A DNA stretch of 64,000 nucleotides from a virus: IMG/VR virus record IMGVR_UViG_3300048930_000192, positions 62,001-126,000 of that record; one strand, written 5' to 3'. Shown here in pieces: positions 18,897 to 25,145 of the stretch (position 1 is the first letter of the stretch; every line of letters starts with the position of its first letter). The notes beneath the pieces are model-generated. The model saw only the letters and a program-made list of their open reading frames with translations. It searched no databases and was not told the DNA's origin. Made by a program: the position numbers and the translations under genes.

Positions 18897-19369
18897 ATAT
18901 TATGTTCCACTGTTCTAGGAAACTGAACTAAACTTAAGGTAATCAAATAATCAACAAGAAAGCAGACAAGACTGATATTATCAGGTTCTATTACAGATAT
19001 CTTAGAAAGACCACTACTAATTGTATTATTAATCGAATGTAATAACCACATTATGTCGTCGTGTATCGTAAATGAATCATTATAGAGTTCAGTATATTCT
19101 TCTTTTGGGGTTGATGAAGCCTTATTATTGATGACCTTCGCACAAAGATTGATTTTGTAATAATATCTATTGTTGATAGTATTATACCCAGCAATAAACT
19201 CTTTAAGTATTATTTTAATAGTATATTGGCTATTAGAAAATAATGCAATAACCTCTGATTCTTGCATGGTATTAGTATCTGAGTTTGGTTGATTGGATAT
19301 GTAAAATTGATATCTGATAGTATCTTTAATACATTGTGGTGTAAAGAAGTTATTATTTAATGCAGTCAT
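18893..19369 (-). CDS. Hypothetical protein, member 1 of quartet
   Basis: 158 aa with QYTIKIILKEF and YYYKINLCAKVI strands, then helices DDIMWLLHSINNTISSGL and ISLVCFLVDYLITLSLV. It is the first gene after the leftward promoter at 19,408-19,436 and overlaps the next gene by 4 bp. The shared plan suggests ancient tandem duplication of the quartet. Confidence 0.55.
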   Translation of the reverse strand: MTALNNNFFTPQCIKDTIRYQFYISNQPNSDTNTMQESEVIALFSNSQYTIKIILKEFIAGYNTINNRYYYKINLCAKVINNKASSTPKEEYTELYNDSFTIHDDIMWLLHSINNTISSGLSKISVIEPDNISLVCFLVDYLITLSLVQFPRTVEHNI

Positions 19370-19407
19370 ATATGAAACTCACGATATAAGAACACTAATG
19401 TTGACGT

Positions 19408-19436
19408 ATTATACACGATTGGTATGATATGATCAA
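19408..19436 (-). promoter_or_regulatory. Leftward promoter of the structural-unknown and replication operon
   Basis: On the minus strand TTGATC, a 17-bp spacer and a perfect TATAAT lie about 40 bp upstream of the first leftward gene. It drives the quartet and perhaps the replication genes beyond. Confidence 0.65.
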
Positions 19437-19507
19437 AAATCTGAGTTTCGGTGCGTAAGATAATAGTCGCCTATAGTAGATCTATAGTGATTACCGTGAC
19501 CACCGTT

Positions 19508-19685
19508 ATTTTAACTCTGGATAGTGAAAAATTGTGGCGGCCAAAAGAACGGTAACAGTACCACCACCGTACCACCACCACCGTACCACCACCACCGTAC
19601 CACCACCACCGTACCACCACCACCATTTTGACTCTGGATAGTCACCATTTTAACTCTGGATAGTGAAAAATTGTGGCGGCCAAAA
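19508..19685. repeat. Iteron region: 39-bp direct repeats flanking 14-bp tandem repeats
   Basis: A 39-bp sequence beginning ATTTTAACTCTGGATAGT occurs at 19,508-19,546 and identically at 19,647-19,685, with a partial copy (one change) at 19,625-19,642. Between them GTACCACCACCACC is repeated four times in full (19,569-19,624) after a shorter copy at 19,558. The block is strongly strand-asymmetric (C/A-rich on the plus strand). It sits between the divergent leftward replication operon and the rightward early units, where an origin or master control region would be expected. Confidence 0.75.
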
Positions 19686-19740
19686 TATCGTATTTAATCT
19701 TCAACGACCCCCACCACCCCTCTTTATATAGTGTCTTTTC

Positions 19741-19773
19741 GTATCTGAGATACTACAGTTAGTGTGTACTAAC
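19741..19773. promoter_or_regulatory. Operator pair upstream of the first early promoter
   Basis: GTATCT-G-AGATAC and GTTAGT-N4-ACTAAC are dyads lying 24-56 bp before the -35 box at 19,797. Versions of the same two motifs recur at 20,761-20,815, 21,696-21,730 and 22,806-22,842, which points to a common regulator. Confidence 0.6.
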
Positions 19774-19796
19774 AGTCGATTTTTTCACTCCAGTGC

Positions 19797-19824
19797 TTGA
19801 CTCTACGCGCGACGCGCATACACT
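19797..19824 (+). promoter_or_regulatory. Early promoter of the GG/CC-free unit
   Basis: TTGACT, a 16-bp spacer and TACACT. Transcription would begin near 19,831 and run through the GG/CC-free genes to the hairpin at 20,581. Confidence 0.65.
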
Positions 19825-19894
19825 CTATGTGTCTACTACGTGTCGCGCAACTTCGTGAGACACGAAAACAATAGTAGACTTGTGAGAATCTGAC

Positions 19895-20374
19895 ATGACT
19901 TCTACGCTTCAGATCGTTGCATCGTCGCACGTCGTTCGTTTTCGTGATCAAGAGCAGCGACTGTTTTCGTACAGTCTGCACGATTCGTCTGTCAGTCTCA
20001 CGCGCAACGCGCTTGCGTCGTACGCGCTCGATCGTGAAGACTCTCTCGCGCACGTGCATACGATCGATCGCGACGAATTCGAGCGCGCAAATACGCGCGT
20101 GATTCGTGACAGTGTGTACGAAAACTACGCGCAGAATCGTCACTCGATCGAGCGCGTACGACGCAAACGTTCGCGCGTGCGACGATCGATTCGTGCTTCA
20201 CTACGTTCTCGACTGTCGCGCGCTTCACTGTCAACGTCGATAACGTCAAGCGCGACAAGTGTGTGCGAATCGTGCGAAAAGTTGAATTCGACGAAGCGTA
20301 CAATGCAAGCGCAGAGCACGATTTGCAGATCGCGCAAGATTGCAGACTGCAATCGATCGAGATCATGCAAATGA
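19895..20374 (+). CDS. Early protein from the GG/CC-free unit (N-terminal reading frame)
   Basis: 159-codon frame starting ATG with a weak GTGAGA site. The first ~100 residues look like a protein (VVRFRDQEQRLFSYSLHD, TRVIRDSVYENYAQNRH) but the last ~55 become Ser/Arg-repetitive. A second frame (starting no later than 20,263) then takes over. Either two overlapping genes are present or one gene of about 220 aa needs a -1 shift near 20,170-20,220. No Gly, Pro or Trp codon occurs, because GG and CC are absent from the DNA. Function unknown. Confidence 0.5.
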   Translation: MTSTLQIVASSHVVRFRDQEQRLFSYSLHDSSVSLTRNALASYALDREDSLAHVHTIDRDEFERANTRVIRDSVYENYAQNRHSIERVRRKRSRVRRSIRASLRSRLSRASLSTSITSSATSVCESCEKLNSTKRTMQAQSTICRSRKIADCNRSRSCK

Positions 20375-20559
20375 TCGAAGATGTGCAGAAATTGCGCGCA
20401 AAGATCGCATCGTGCATCACTCTCTTTCACAAAATGAAAGAGAGCGCAGACAAAGAGACGCGCGACAAAGCGTTTGCTGCTCTCAACGCTGCGAAAAAGC
20501 GCAAGATTCTGCTCGCAGAGATGCTCGAATCGTTGAATTGCGCAGATCTTTTCGACTAA
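20263..20559 (+). CDS. Helical early protein from the GG/CC-free unit (C-terminal reading frame)
   Basis: 98 aa from a GTG start, all predicted helix: YNASAEHDLQIAQDCRLQS, EIMQMIEDVQKLRAKI, AALNAAKKRKILLAEMLES. The frame is open upstream to 20,110 and reads sensibly there too (ARFTVNVDNVKRDKCVRIV), supporting fusion by frameshift to the preceding frame. It contains no Gly, Pro or Trp. Function is unknown; a small coiled-coil regulator is a reasonable guess. Confidence 0.6.
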   Translation: MRIVRKVEFDEAYNASAEHDLQIAQDCRLQSIEIMQMIEDVQKLRAKIASCITLFHKMKESADKETRDKAFAALNAAKKRKILLAEMLESLNCADLFD

Positions 20560-20580
20560 GATCGAAAACAGAACAAAACA

Positions 20581-20616
20581 CGAACGAAGCGCTAACGTGC
20601 TTCGTTCGTCTTTCTC
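20581..20616 (+). terminator. Terminator of the GG/CC-free unit
   Basis: CGAACGAAGC, 8-nt loop, GCTTCGTTCG, then TCTTTCTC. A 10-bp stem is built without any GG or CC, so even the terminator respects the exclusion. Confidence 0.75.
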
Positions 20617-20680
20617 ACAAAGCGCCGATTGCCAGTGCTTGTTGCGCTGGCTTTCGTCGTTTTTCGGTCGGATCATAACA

Positions 20681-20759
20681 TCGCGTTCGCCATTGTATGC
20701 ATGGTGGTATCAAAAGTCAAGTAAAAAATAAAATAATATTATACGGTGGTGGCGGACGC
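20681..20759. repeat. Inverted-repeat module A
   Basis: CGCGTTCGCC at 20,681-20,690 and GGCGGACGCG at 20,750-20,759 are inverted with one G-T type change. First of five related modules in front of early units; the interior is AT-rich with no gene. Confidence 0.55.
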
Positions 20760-20760
20760 G

Positions 20761-20815
20761 AGGTTAGTAACGGCTAACTAACAACCATCTGGGATACCGT
20801 ATGTTAGTGAATACT
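20761..20815. promoter_or_regulatory. Operator copies before the second early promoter
   Basis: GTTAGTAACGGCTAACTAAC, CATCTGGGATAC and GTTAGTGAATACTAAT resemble the GTTAGT...ACTAAC and TATCTGAGATA dyads of the first unit. Confidence 0.5.
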
Positions 20816-20843
20816 AATGTGTGTCAAAATCAAGTCTACGTGC

Positions 20844-20872
20844 TTGACATTCGCACGTTTACGCGCTATACT
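20844..20872 (+). promoter_or_regulatory. Early promoter 2
   Basis: TTGACA, 17-bp spacer, TATACT; it precedes the gene at 20,952 by about 80 bp. Confidence 0.75.
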
Positions 20873-20951
20873 TATGTGTCACACGAGAGAATATTAGACG
20901 TGAGTGTTTCACGAAAAGTAAACTCTCAAAACAAGTTTGGAGTATCTGACA

Positions 20952-21533
20952 ATGACGACCGCCAATGCTCTGCCGTTTGCCCCCGTCACCCCCGGGGCGC
21001 CCAAGACCGCCAAGCCCGCTGCCCCGAGTGGCGTGACCTACGGGGACAAGATCAATGCTGCCTTCGCGCTTGAGATTGCCCGCACCGTGGGCTTCGACCC
21101 GTTCGACGTCGCCGCTCGCCCGACCTACTTCACCCGCCCGCAGATGTTCCGCATCGCGCTCGAAAACGGGGCCAAGTGGTTTCTCGACTACTACCGCAAG
21201 CAAAAGAGTGGCAAGGGCCTGGGCAAGCTGATCGCGCAGACGGGGCAAGACTGGTACACCCCCGAATTGTTCAGCGACCCCAAGTTCTACTCCCGCTTTG
21301 GCGTCAAGCTGGGCAAGCCGAATCATGTGAGCAACAAGCACACCAAGAATGGCGTCTGCGTCGACCCGACCCGCCCGTGCCTGCCCAACGGGACCAAATG
21401 CTACGACGCCGTCGTGCTCTGGGAATCGCTTGACCGCGTGCGTGAAAAGATGGGCGAAGTTCACTACCTCGCCATGTGCGACCGCAAGCCGTTCGATGCC
21501 GCGACCGACGAAGAAACCGAAGATTCCGAGTAA
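20952..21533 (+). CDS. Conserved early protein, paralogue 1 of 3
   Basis: 193 aa. The start ATG at 20,952 has GGAG 9 nt upstream; an in-frame TTG at 20,937 overlaps that site and is rejected. A Pro/Ala-rich N-terminus is followed by a core shared with the genes at 22,967 and 48,097: INAAFALEIARTVGFDP, RPTYFTRPQMFRIALENG, FYSRFGVKLGKPNHV, CLPNGTKCYD, LWESLDRVR, and an acidic tail. No known domain is recognised. The gene is very GC-rich with C/G third positions, unlike later genes, and has its own promoter and terminator, suggesting strong immediate-early expression. Confidence 0.85.
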   Translation: MTTANALPFAPVTPGAPKTAKPAAPSGVTYGDKINAAFALEIARTVGFDPFDVAARPTYFTRPQMFRIALENGAKWFLDYYRKQKSGKGLGKLIAQTGQDWYTPELFSDPKFYSRFGVKLGKPNHVSNKHTKNGVCVDPTRPCLPNGTKCYDAVVLWESLDRVREKMGEVHYLAMCDRKPFDAATDEETEDSE

Positions 21534-21564
21534 ACCCATCGTCACGACAATCTGAGATAGACCC

Positions 21565-21594
21565 AAGGGGCTGGATCAATCCAGCCCCTTGTTT
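21565..21594 (+). terminator. Intrinsic terminator
   Basis: AAGGGGCTGGAT-CA-ATCCAGCCCCTT followed by GTTTC. It ends the unit of paralogue 1; a near-copy ends the unit of paralogue 2. Confidence 0.85.
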
Positions 21595-21614
21595 CGGTAC
21601 ATTATCCCAAACAT

Positions 21615-21696
21615 CGCGTCCGGCATTATAGGGGTGTGGTATGATGGTGTCAAGTGCATTAGTGAAAATTAATGTTACCGTATGGCGGACACGAGG
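21615..21696. repeat. Inverted-repeat module B
   Basis: CGCGTCCGGCATTATA at 21,615-21,630 and TATGGCGGACACGAGG at 21,681-21,696 form imperfect inverted arms around an AT-rich core that also contains TCAAGTGCATTAGTG and AATGTTACC, words shared with the other modules. Confidence 0.6.
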
Positions 21697-21730
21697 TTAG
21701 TAAGTACTTACTAACAGATATCTGAGATAA
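21696..21730. promoter_or_regulatory. Operators: 20-bp perfect palindrome and TATCTGAGATA
   Basis: GTTAGTAAGTACTTACTAAC is a perfect 20-bp palindrome (21,696-21,715), followed by ATATCTGAGATA. They precede promoter 3 by about 25 bp, a typical repressor position. Confidence 0.7.
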
Positions 21731-21752
21731 TAAAATAAAATGCACTATACAC

Positions 21753-21781
21753 TTGACATCGACTAGGTAACATGCTATACT
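21753..21781 (+). promoter_or_regulatory. Early promoter 3
   Basis: TTGACA, 17-bp spacer, TATACT, upstream of the three-gene unit 21,821-22,634. Confidence 0.75.
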
Positions 21782-21820
21782 TATGTGTCGAGTGGATCAT
21801 CTATCACAAAGGGGCTCAAA

Positions 21821-22168
21821 ATGAGCAATTGCATCCAGCCGCGTGGCAATTTCTGTCAGGGTGTCATCTTGGATCCTTCCATGTTCACTGGGCTCCTTGC
21901 CGTCGAAGATGCCGAGGGCAACAAAATCTTCCGATCCACTCGTGATGGCTGGGTCCTCAAGATGGGCAGAATAACCACATGGCGTGGGTTTCGTTGCTTT
22001 CTCTGGAACCATGTGCAACCGTTCGTCAATCAGCCGCGCGTCAAGATCCCAACCCTGATCGCCGACGAGGCTGATGAGTTTGCCGAGGCATTCACTGCCA
22101 CCGTGCACCTATTTCCACCTGGGACCAAGAGCGCAGACGTGGCTGATTGGACCAAGATTTTCCCCTGA
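21821..22168 (+). CDS. Hypothetical early protein
   Basis: 115 aa starting MSNCIQPRGNFCQGVILDP, with AAAGGGG upstream of the ATG. GC-rich codon use like its neighbours. Globular, with an acidic helical stretch (IADEADEFAEAFTATVH). First gene of a three-gene unit; no family recognised. Confidence 0.7.
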   Translation: MSNCIQPRGNFCQGVILDPSMFTGLLAVEDAEGNKIFRSTRDGWVLKMGRITTWRGFRCFLWNHVQPFVNQPRVKIPTLIADEADEFAEAFTATVHLFPPGTKSADVADWTKIFP

Positions 22169-22185
22169 CCAGACCAAATGGAGAT

Positions 22186-22422
22186 ATGACCATGACCGAT
22201 AACCTCAAGACCGTCACCCGGAACCTTCTGATGTCTGCCCTCATGTGTGATGAGGGTGTGACCAAAGAAGTGTTCGACCGCCTTCTGGAACTCGCCGAAG
22301 AGGTGTTTGGCACGCCGGGTGCTCATGTGCTCGCGATGTACGTGGATGCCACCGATGATTGTTTCTATGTCGCGGAACACAAGGTGTCTGCCTTCATGAT
22401 CGACGTGGCTAATCTGATCTGA
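22186..22422 (+). CDS. Hypothetical early protein
   Basis: 78 aa, acidic and helical (LLMSALMCDEGVTKEVFDRL, ELAEEVFGTPGAHVLAMYV). Start at the first of two close ATGs, with GGAGAT upstream; the same leader AATGGAGATATGACC precedes the next gene, suggesting duplication of the initiation region. Confidence 0.7.
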   Translation: MTMTDNLKTVTRNLLMSALMCDEGVTKEVFDRLLELAEEVFGTPGAHVLAMYVDATDDCFYVAEHKVSAFMIDVANLI

Positions 22423-22442
22423 TCACCAGACCCAATGGAGAT

Positions 22443-22634
22443 ATGACCATGACCAAGATCATTGTGACCGTGACCGACAACGAGAACCCAGAGTGTGAGC
22501 CTGCTACCTATGAGGCGCTCGTGGAAACCGGACTTTCTCCTGAAACCCAGGAAATGATCGTTCGTGGGATCCTTTTCGCCCATTCCTGGGCAGATTCTGC
22601 TGGCATCGACTATACCTGGTCCTACGACGGATAA
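22443..22634 (+). CDS. Hypothetical early protein
   Basis: 63 aa (MTMTKIIVTVTDNENPECEP...), acidic, one strand-rich segment. The SD and first codons match those of the preceding gene. Followed by a very strong terminator. No family recognised. Confidence 0.7.
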   Translation: MTMTKIIVTVTDNENPECEPATYEALVETGLSPETQEMIVRGILFAHSWADSAGIDYTWSYDG

Positions 22635-22650
22635 CCCGACCTTTCAAATG

Positions 22651-22705
22651 CGCCGATAGAACCGTGAATGGTGTGTTGCCATTCACGGTTCTATCGGCGT
22701 GTTTT
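22651..22705 (+). terminator. Strong intrinsic terminator with 21-bp perfect stem
   Basis: CGCCGATAGAACCGTGAATGG pairs perfectly with 22,679-22,699 across a 7-nt loop and is followed by TGTTTTT. Confidence 0.9.
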
Positions 22706-22721
22706 TAGGCTCATCCGTAAA

Positions 22722-22806
22722 CCTCGTGTCCGGCATTATAGTATATAGGTAGTGTAAAGTCAAGTATGGTATGTAAAATTGATGTTACCATGATGGCGGA
22801 CGCGAT
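22722..22806. repeat. Inverted-repeat module C
   Basis: Left arm CCTCGTGTCCGGCAT, right arm ATGGCGGACGCGATG. About 80 bp of this module are almost identical to module D at 23,720, a recent intergenic duplication. Confidence 0.65.
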
Positions 22807-22842
22807 GTTAGTACTTACTAACTAACCTGTATCTGAGATAAT
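22806..22842. promoter_or_regulatory. Operators before promoter 4
   Basis: GTTAGTACTTACTAACTAAC and GTATCTGAGATA, variants of the two recurrent dyads, end about 22 bp before the -35 box. Confidence 0.6.
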
Positions 22843-22863
22843 CACAAAAAGAGCGATATACAC

Positions 22864-22892
22864 TTGACGTCTTCTAGCCTACGCGCTATCAT
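22864..22892 (+). promoter_or_regulatory. Early promoter 4
   Basis: TTGACG, 17-bp spacer, TATCAT; it drives paralogue 2. Confidence 0.65.
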
Positions 22893-22966
22893 TCACTGTC
22901 AACTGCAACTGTCGCGCGTCGCGTCGATCGCAAGTTGAAAATTACCCACGAAAGGGGTAAAGTATC

Positions 22967-23644
22967 ATGACCGAGAATAACAACGCCGTTGCCACCACTC
23001 CTGCCACCGCCGCCAAGAAGGGCCGCAAGCCCAAGAATGCCGCTGCCTTGCCTGATGTGCCGCCTGCCCCTGTCGCGCCTGGCGCCGCGACGCCCGAGAC
23101 CCCGATCAGCAAGCCCGCCAACGTGTCGCGTCGTGACCGTACCAATGCGGGATTCGTGCTCGACCTGTGCATGATCACTGGCACTGACCCGACCGACATC
23201 GCCAATCGCCCGCAGTATATGACCCGCCCGCAGATGGAAGCCGTTGCCATCTCGAATCGTGAGCCGTGGTACGTGAATATGTGGAACAAGCAGAAGACCA
23301 CCAAGCACCGCGACAAGACCATCGCCAAGACGCATGCCAACTGGTTCGACGAAGCCATGCTCGTCGATGGCAAGAAGTTCAGCCGATTCGGGATCGTGTG
23401 TGGCAAGCCGGGCCACGTGAGTTATGCCACTGTTCATGCCGGGGTGATGGTCGACCCCAAGGGCCCGACCCTGCCCGACGGGACCAAGCAGTACGACATC
23501 ACCCAACTCTGGGATTCTCTCGACCGAGTGATCGCTGCCTACCCCGCGGGGACCTATGCCGAACTGAGCCAGCGCAAGCCCGTTGTCGCTGATGACTCGA
23601 CCGATGAGTCTGACACCGAGACCAACGACGAGACCGCCGACTAA
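22967..23644 (+). CDS. Conserved early protein, paralogue 2 of 3
   Basis: 225 aa. A long Ala/Pro/Lys-rich N-terminal tail of about 50 residues precedes the shared core: TNAGFVLDLCMITGTDPTDI, RPQYMTRPQMEAVAISN, FSRFGIVCGKPGHVS, GPTLPDGTKQYDITQLWDSL. It ends in an acidic tail (ESDTETNDETAD). The basic-then-acidic layout suggests nucleic-acid or protein binding, but no domain is recognised. AAAGGGGTAAAGT is the ribosome site. Codon use is strongly GC-rich. Confidence 0.85.
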   Translation: MTENNNAVATTPATAAKKGRKPKNAAALPDVPPAPVAPGAATPETPISKPANVSRRDRTNAGFVLDLCMITGTDPTDIANRPQYMTRPQMEAVAISNREPWYVNMWNKQKTTKHRDKTIAKTHANWFDEAMLVDGKKFSRFGIVCGKPGHVSYATVHAGVMVDPKGPTLPDGTKQYDITQLWDSLDRVIAAYPAGTYAELSQRKPVVADDSTDESDTETNDETAD

Positions 23645-23674
23645 ACCCGACAACCCGACATCCTGAATCACCAC

Positions 23675-23704
23675 GAGGGGCTGGATCGATCCAGCCCCTC
23701 TTTC
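23675..23704 (+). terminator. Intrinsic terminator
   Basis: GAGGGGCTGGATCGATCCAG continues to CCCCTC as a perfect palindromic stem, then TTTC. Near-copy of the terminator at 21,565. Confidence 0.85.
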
Positions 23705-23719
23705 GGGTACATATACTAA

Positions 23720-23805
23720 CCTCGTGTCCGGCATTATAGTATATAGGTAGTGTAAAGTCAAGTATGGTATGTAAAATTGATGTTACCATGATGGCGGACA
23801 CGAGG
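23720..23805. repeat. Inverted-repeat module D
   Basis: CCTCGTGTCCGGCAT (23,720-23,734) and ATGGCGGACACGAGG (23,791-23,805) are inverted arms differing at one position. Interior nearly identical to module C. Confidence 0.65.
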
Positions 23806-23841
23806 TCTATGGTTACCGATAAAATAATCGTGTGTGTAGAC

Positions 23842-23870
23842 TTGACATCATGTTGCCATAACGCTAGAAT
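23842..23870 (+). promoter_or_regulatory. Early promoter 5
   Basis: TTGACA, 17-bp spacer with TTGCC, TAGAAT. Confidence 0.75.
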
Positions 23871-23912
23871 AACTGTCGCGCATTGTCTCTCACATACACT
23901 GGAGATCGCCGC

Positions 23913-24134
23913 ATGGGCTACCGTGATCCTCGCCGTTTCGTGATTGCCGTCACCAACGTCAATGGCCGCAAGGACTACTATGCGGGTAGCCGTGATGGCC
24001 AACCCACATGGTCGAATGACCTGATCGACGCCTTCCAGTTTCGTGGCGAAACGGAACTGGATGCTGCAATCCTGCTCGCCAAGAAGCTTGGTGCCAGGGT
24101 CTATCAGCGTGGCGTGATGGTCGAGTGTTGGTAA
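23913..24134 (+). CDS. Hypothetical early protein
   Basis: 73 aa, MGYRDPRRFVIAVTNVNGRK..., basic N-terminus, strands then helix (AAILLAKKLGARVYQRG). Start chosen for GGAG upstream. GC-rich codons. No family recognised. Confidence 0.75.
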   Translation: MGYRDPRRFVIAVTNVNGRKDYYAGSRDGQPTWSNDLIDAFQFRGETELDAAILLAKKLGARVYQRGVMVECW

Positions 24135-24176
24135 GCAATTTCATCCATCTCACGCAACCACTCAAGGAGTATCATC

Positions 24177-24401
24177 ATGGCTACCGTAAAGTCGGACCTG
24201 ACCGCCGCCCGTAGGTACCTGATCGAGGCCTATAAGGCTATCAAAGATGCCAGAACCCACTGTGATGGTGTCGTGGATGTTGAAGGCATCCACTACCATG
24301 ATATCACCAAAATCATGGACCAAGTCGATACCGTCGCTCGGATTTGCAAGGTCGAGCTGGATCGTCTGGATAAGGGTATTTTGACGTCCAAGGAATCCTG
24401 A
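24177..24401 (+). CDS. Hypothetical helical early protein
   Basis: 74 aa, likely a helical bundle (AARRYLIEAYKAIKDARTH, ITKIMDQVDTVARICKVELDRL). AAGGAG site upstream. Second gene of the unit started by promoter 5. Confidence 0.75.
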   Translation: MATVKSDLTAARRYLIEAYKAIKDARTHCDGVVDVEGIHYHDITKIMDQVDTVARICKVELDRLDKGILTSKES

Positions 24402-24441
24402 TATTTTCCGCTGTTTTCCGTAATTGTCGTCAAAAATCACG

Positions 24442-24552
24442 AAAAAACTGCATTTGGACAGCCAGGATGCAGTTTATTTTGATGGATTTACGCTCCAAAA
24501 AAACTGCATTTGGACAGCCAGGATGCAGTTTTTCACGAAAACACGTGTTTTT
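24442..24552 (+). repeat. Twin identical 34-nt hairpins plus terminator-like palindrome
   Basis: A 34-nt sequence with arms AAACTGCAT and ATGCAGTTT is repeated exactly at 24,442-24,475 and 24,498-24,531, including its 13-nt loop (TTGGACAGCCAGG). AAAACACGTGTTTTTT follows at 24,537. The hairpins may terminate the unit, but the identical loops suggest a bound protein or RNA. The remaining gap to 24,863 holds module E and promoter 6 and no gene. Confidence 0.7.
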
Positions 24553-24647
24553 TGCATTTACCCCTGCTCCGCTACAGGCCAGCCCTTACCAAACATCAAA
24601 AAACTCGCGTCCTTTTGGAAATACGTGGCAATAGGTCTATAATTTTA

Positions 24648-24757
24648 CCTCGTGTTCGGCATGTTATGTGTATGGTGTATGATAGTCAAGTATGGTCTAA
24701 AATATTAATGTTACCAATTGATGTATAATGGTAGCGCCAATGGTGGCGAACACGAGG
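24648..24757. repeat. Inverted-repeat module E
   Basis: Left CCTCGTGTTCGGCAT and right GGTGGCGAACACGAGG. Relative to modules C and D, both arms carry the matching change (GTCCG to GTTCG on the left, CGGAC to CGAAC on the right). Confidence 0.65.
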
Positions 24758-24792
24758 TATGCCATTGGTATAATATATTCGTGTGCGTACAC

Positions 24793-24821
24793 TTGACTAT
24801 GATATGCCAATCGTCTAAAAT
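24793..24821 (+). promoter_or_regulatory. Early promoter 6
   Basis: TTGACT, 17-bp spacer with TGCC, TAAAAT. Confidence 0.7.
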
Positions 24822-24863
24822 AACTGTCGCGCATTCTCTCACACGATCATTGGAGTATCCACA

Positions 24864-25130
24864 ATGACAGAGCAAGACTTCAACCAGTTGCCAGACCACA
24901 TCAAGAATGCACTCAAGGAAGCCAACATCGTGGCCATGTGCACCCACCACCGATTGAACACCGACAATAGTGGTGTGATGGGCACCACCGAAGTCCATGT
25001 TGATGCCGGTTGCTATATGCACAACACGGAACTCAAAAAGTTGGTACAATGCAATGGTTTCGTGAAAATCTGCCCGTACTATATTGGCACAACGCCATCA
25101 TTGAAACTGGTCTTTTGGACCGTGGTATAA
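24864..25130 (+). CDS. Hypothetical protein
   Basis: 88 aa, MTEQDFNQLPDHIKNALKEA..., His/Cys-containing middle (MCTHHRLN), GGAG site. No family recognised. Confidence 0.7.
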   Translation: MTEQDFNQLPDHIKNALKEANIVAMCTHHRLNTDNSGVMGTTEVHVDAGCYMHNTELKKLVQCNGFVKICPYYIGTTPSLKLVFWTVV

Positions 25131-25145
25131 AGGAAACCACCGAAA

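Larger units (their letters stand above)
19370..19795. other. Non-coding divergence/control region
   Basis: No convincing gene is seen. Besides the leftward promoter and the iterons it holds, near its right end, the odd palindrome GTATCTGAGATAC (19,741-19,753) and GTTAGTGTGTACTAAC (19,758-19,773). Both palindromes recur before several downstream early promoters and are likely operators. Confidence 0.7.

Noticed and set aside
19558-19624. Possible CRISPR-like array (regular repeats)
   Set aside because: The repeats are contiguous 14-bp iterations without spacers, so this is an iteron or microsatellite, not CRISPR.
19769-20676. Minus-strand open frames across the GG/CC-free unit
   Set aside because: Stop codons are rare on both strands of this CG-rich stretch; the plus strand has promoter and terminator in the right order, and the minus-strand products are Arg/Ser/Cys-rich without family features.
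20859-21566. Long minus-strand open frame opposite paralogue 1
   Set aside because: Same cause: antisense to a well-supported gene, with Gly/Val/Arg-rich composition and no leftward promoter.
22889-23761. Long minus-strand open frame opposite paralogue 2
   Set aside because: It is a shadow caused by GC-rich codons of the plus-strand gene, which has promoter, ribosome site, terminator and two paralogues.
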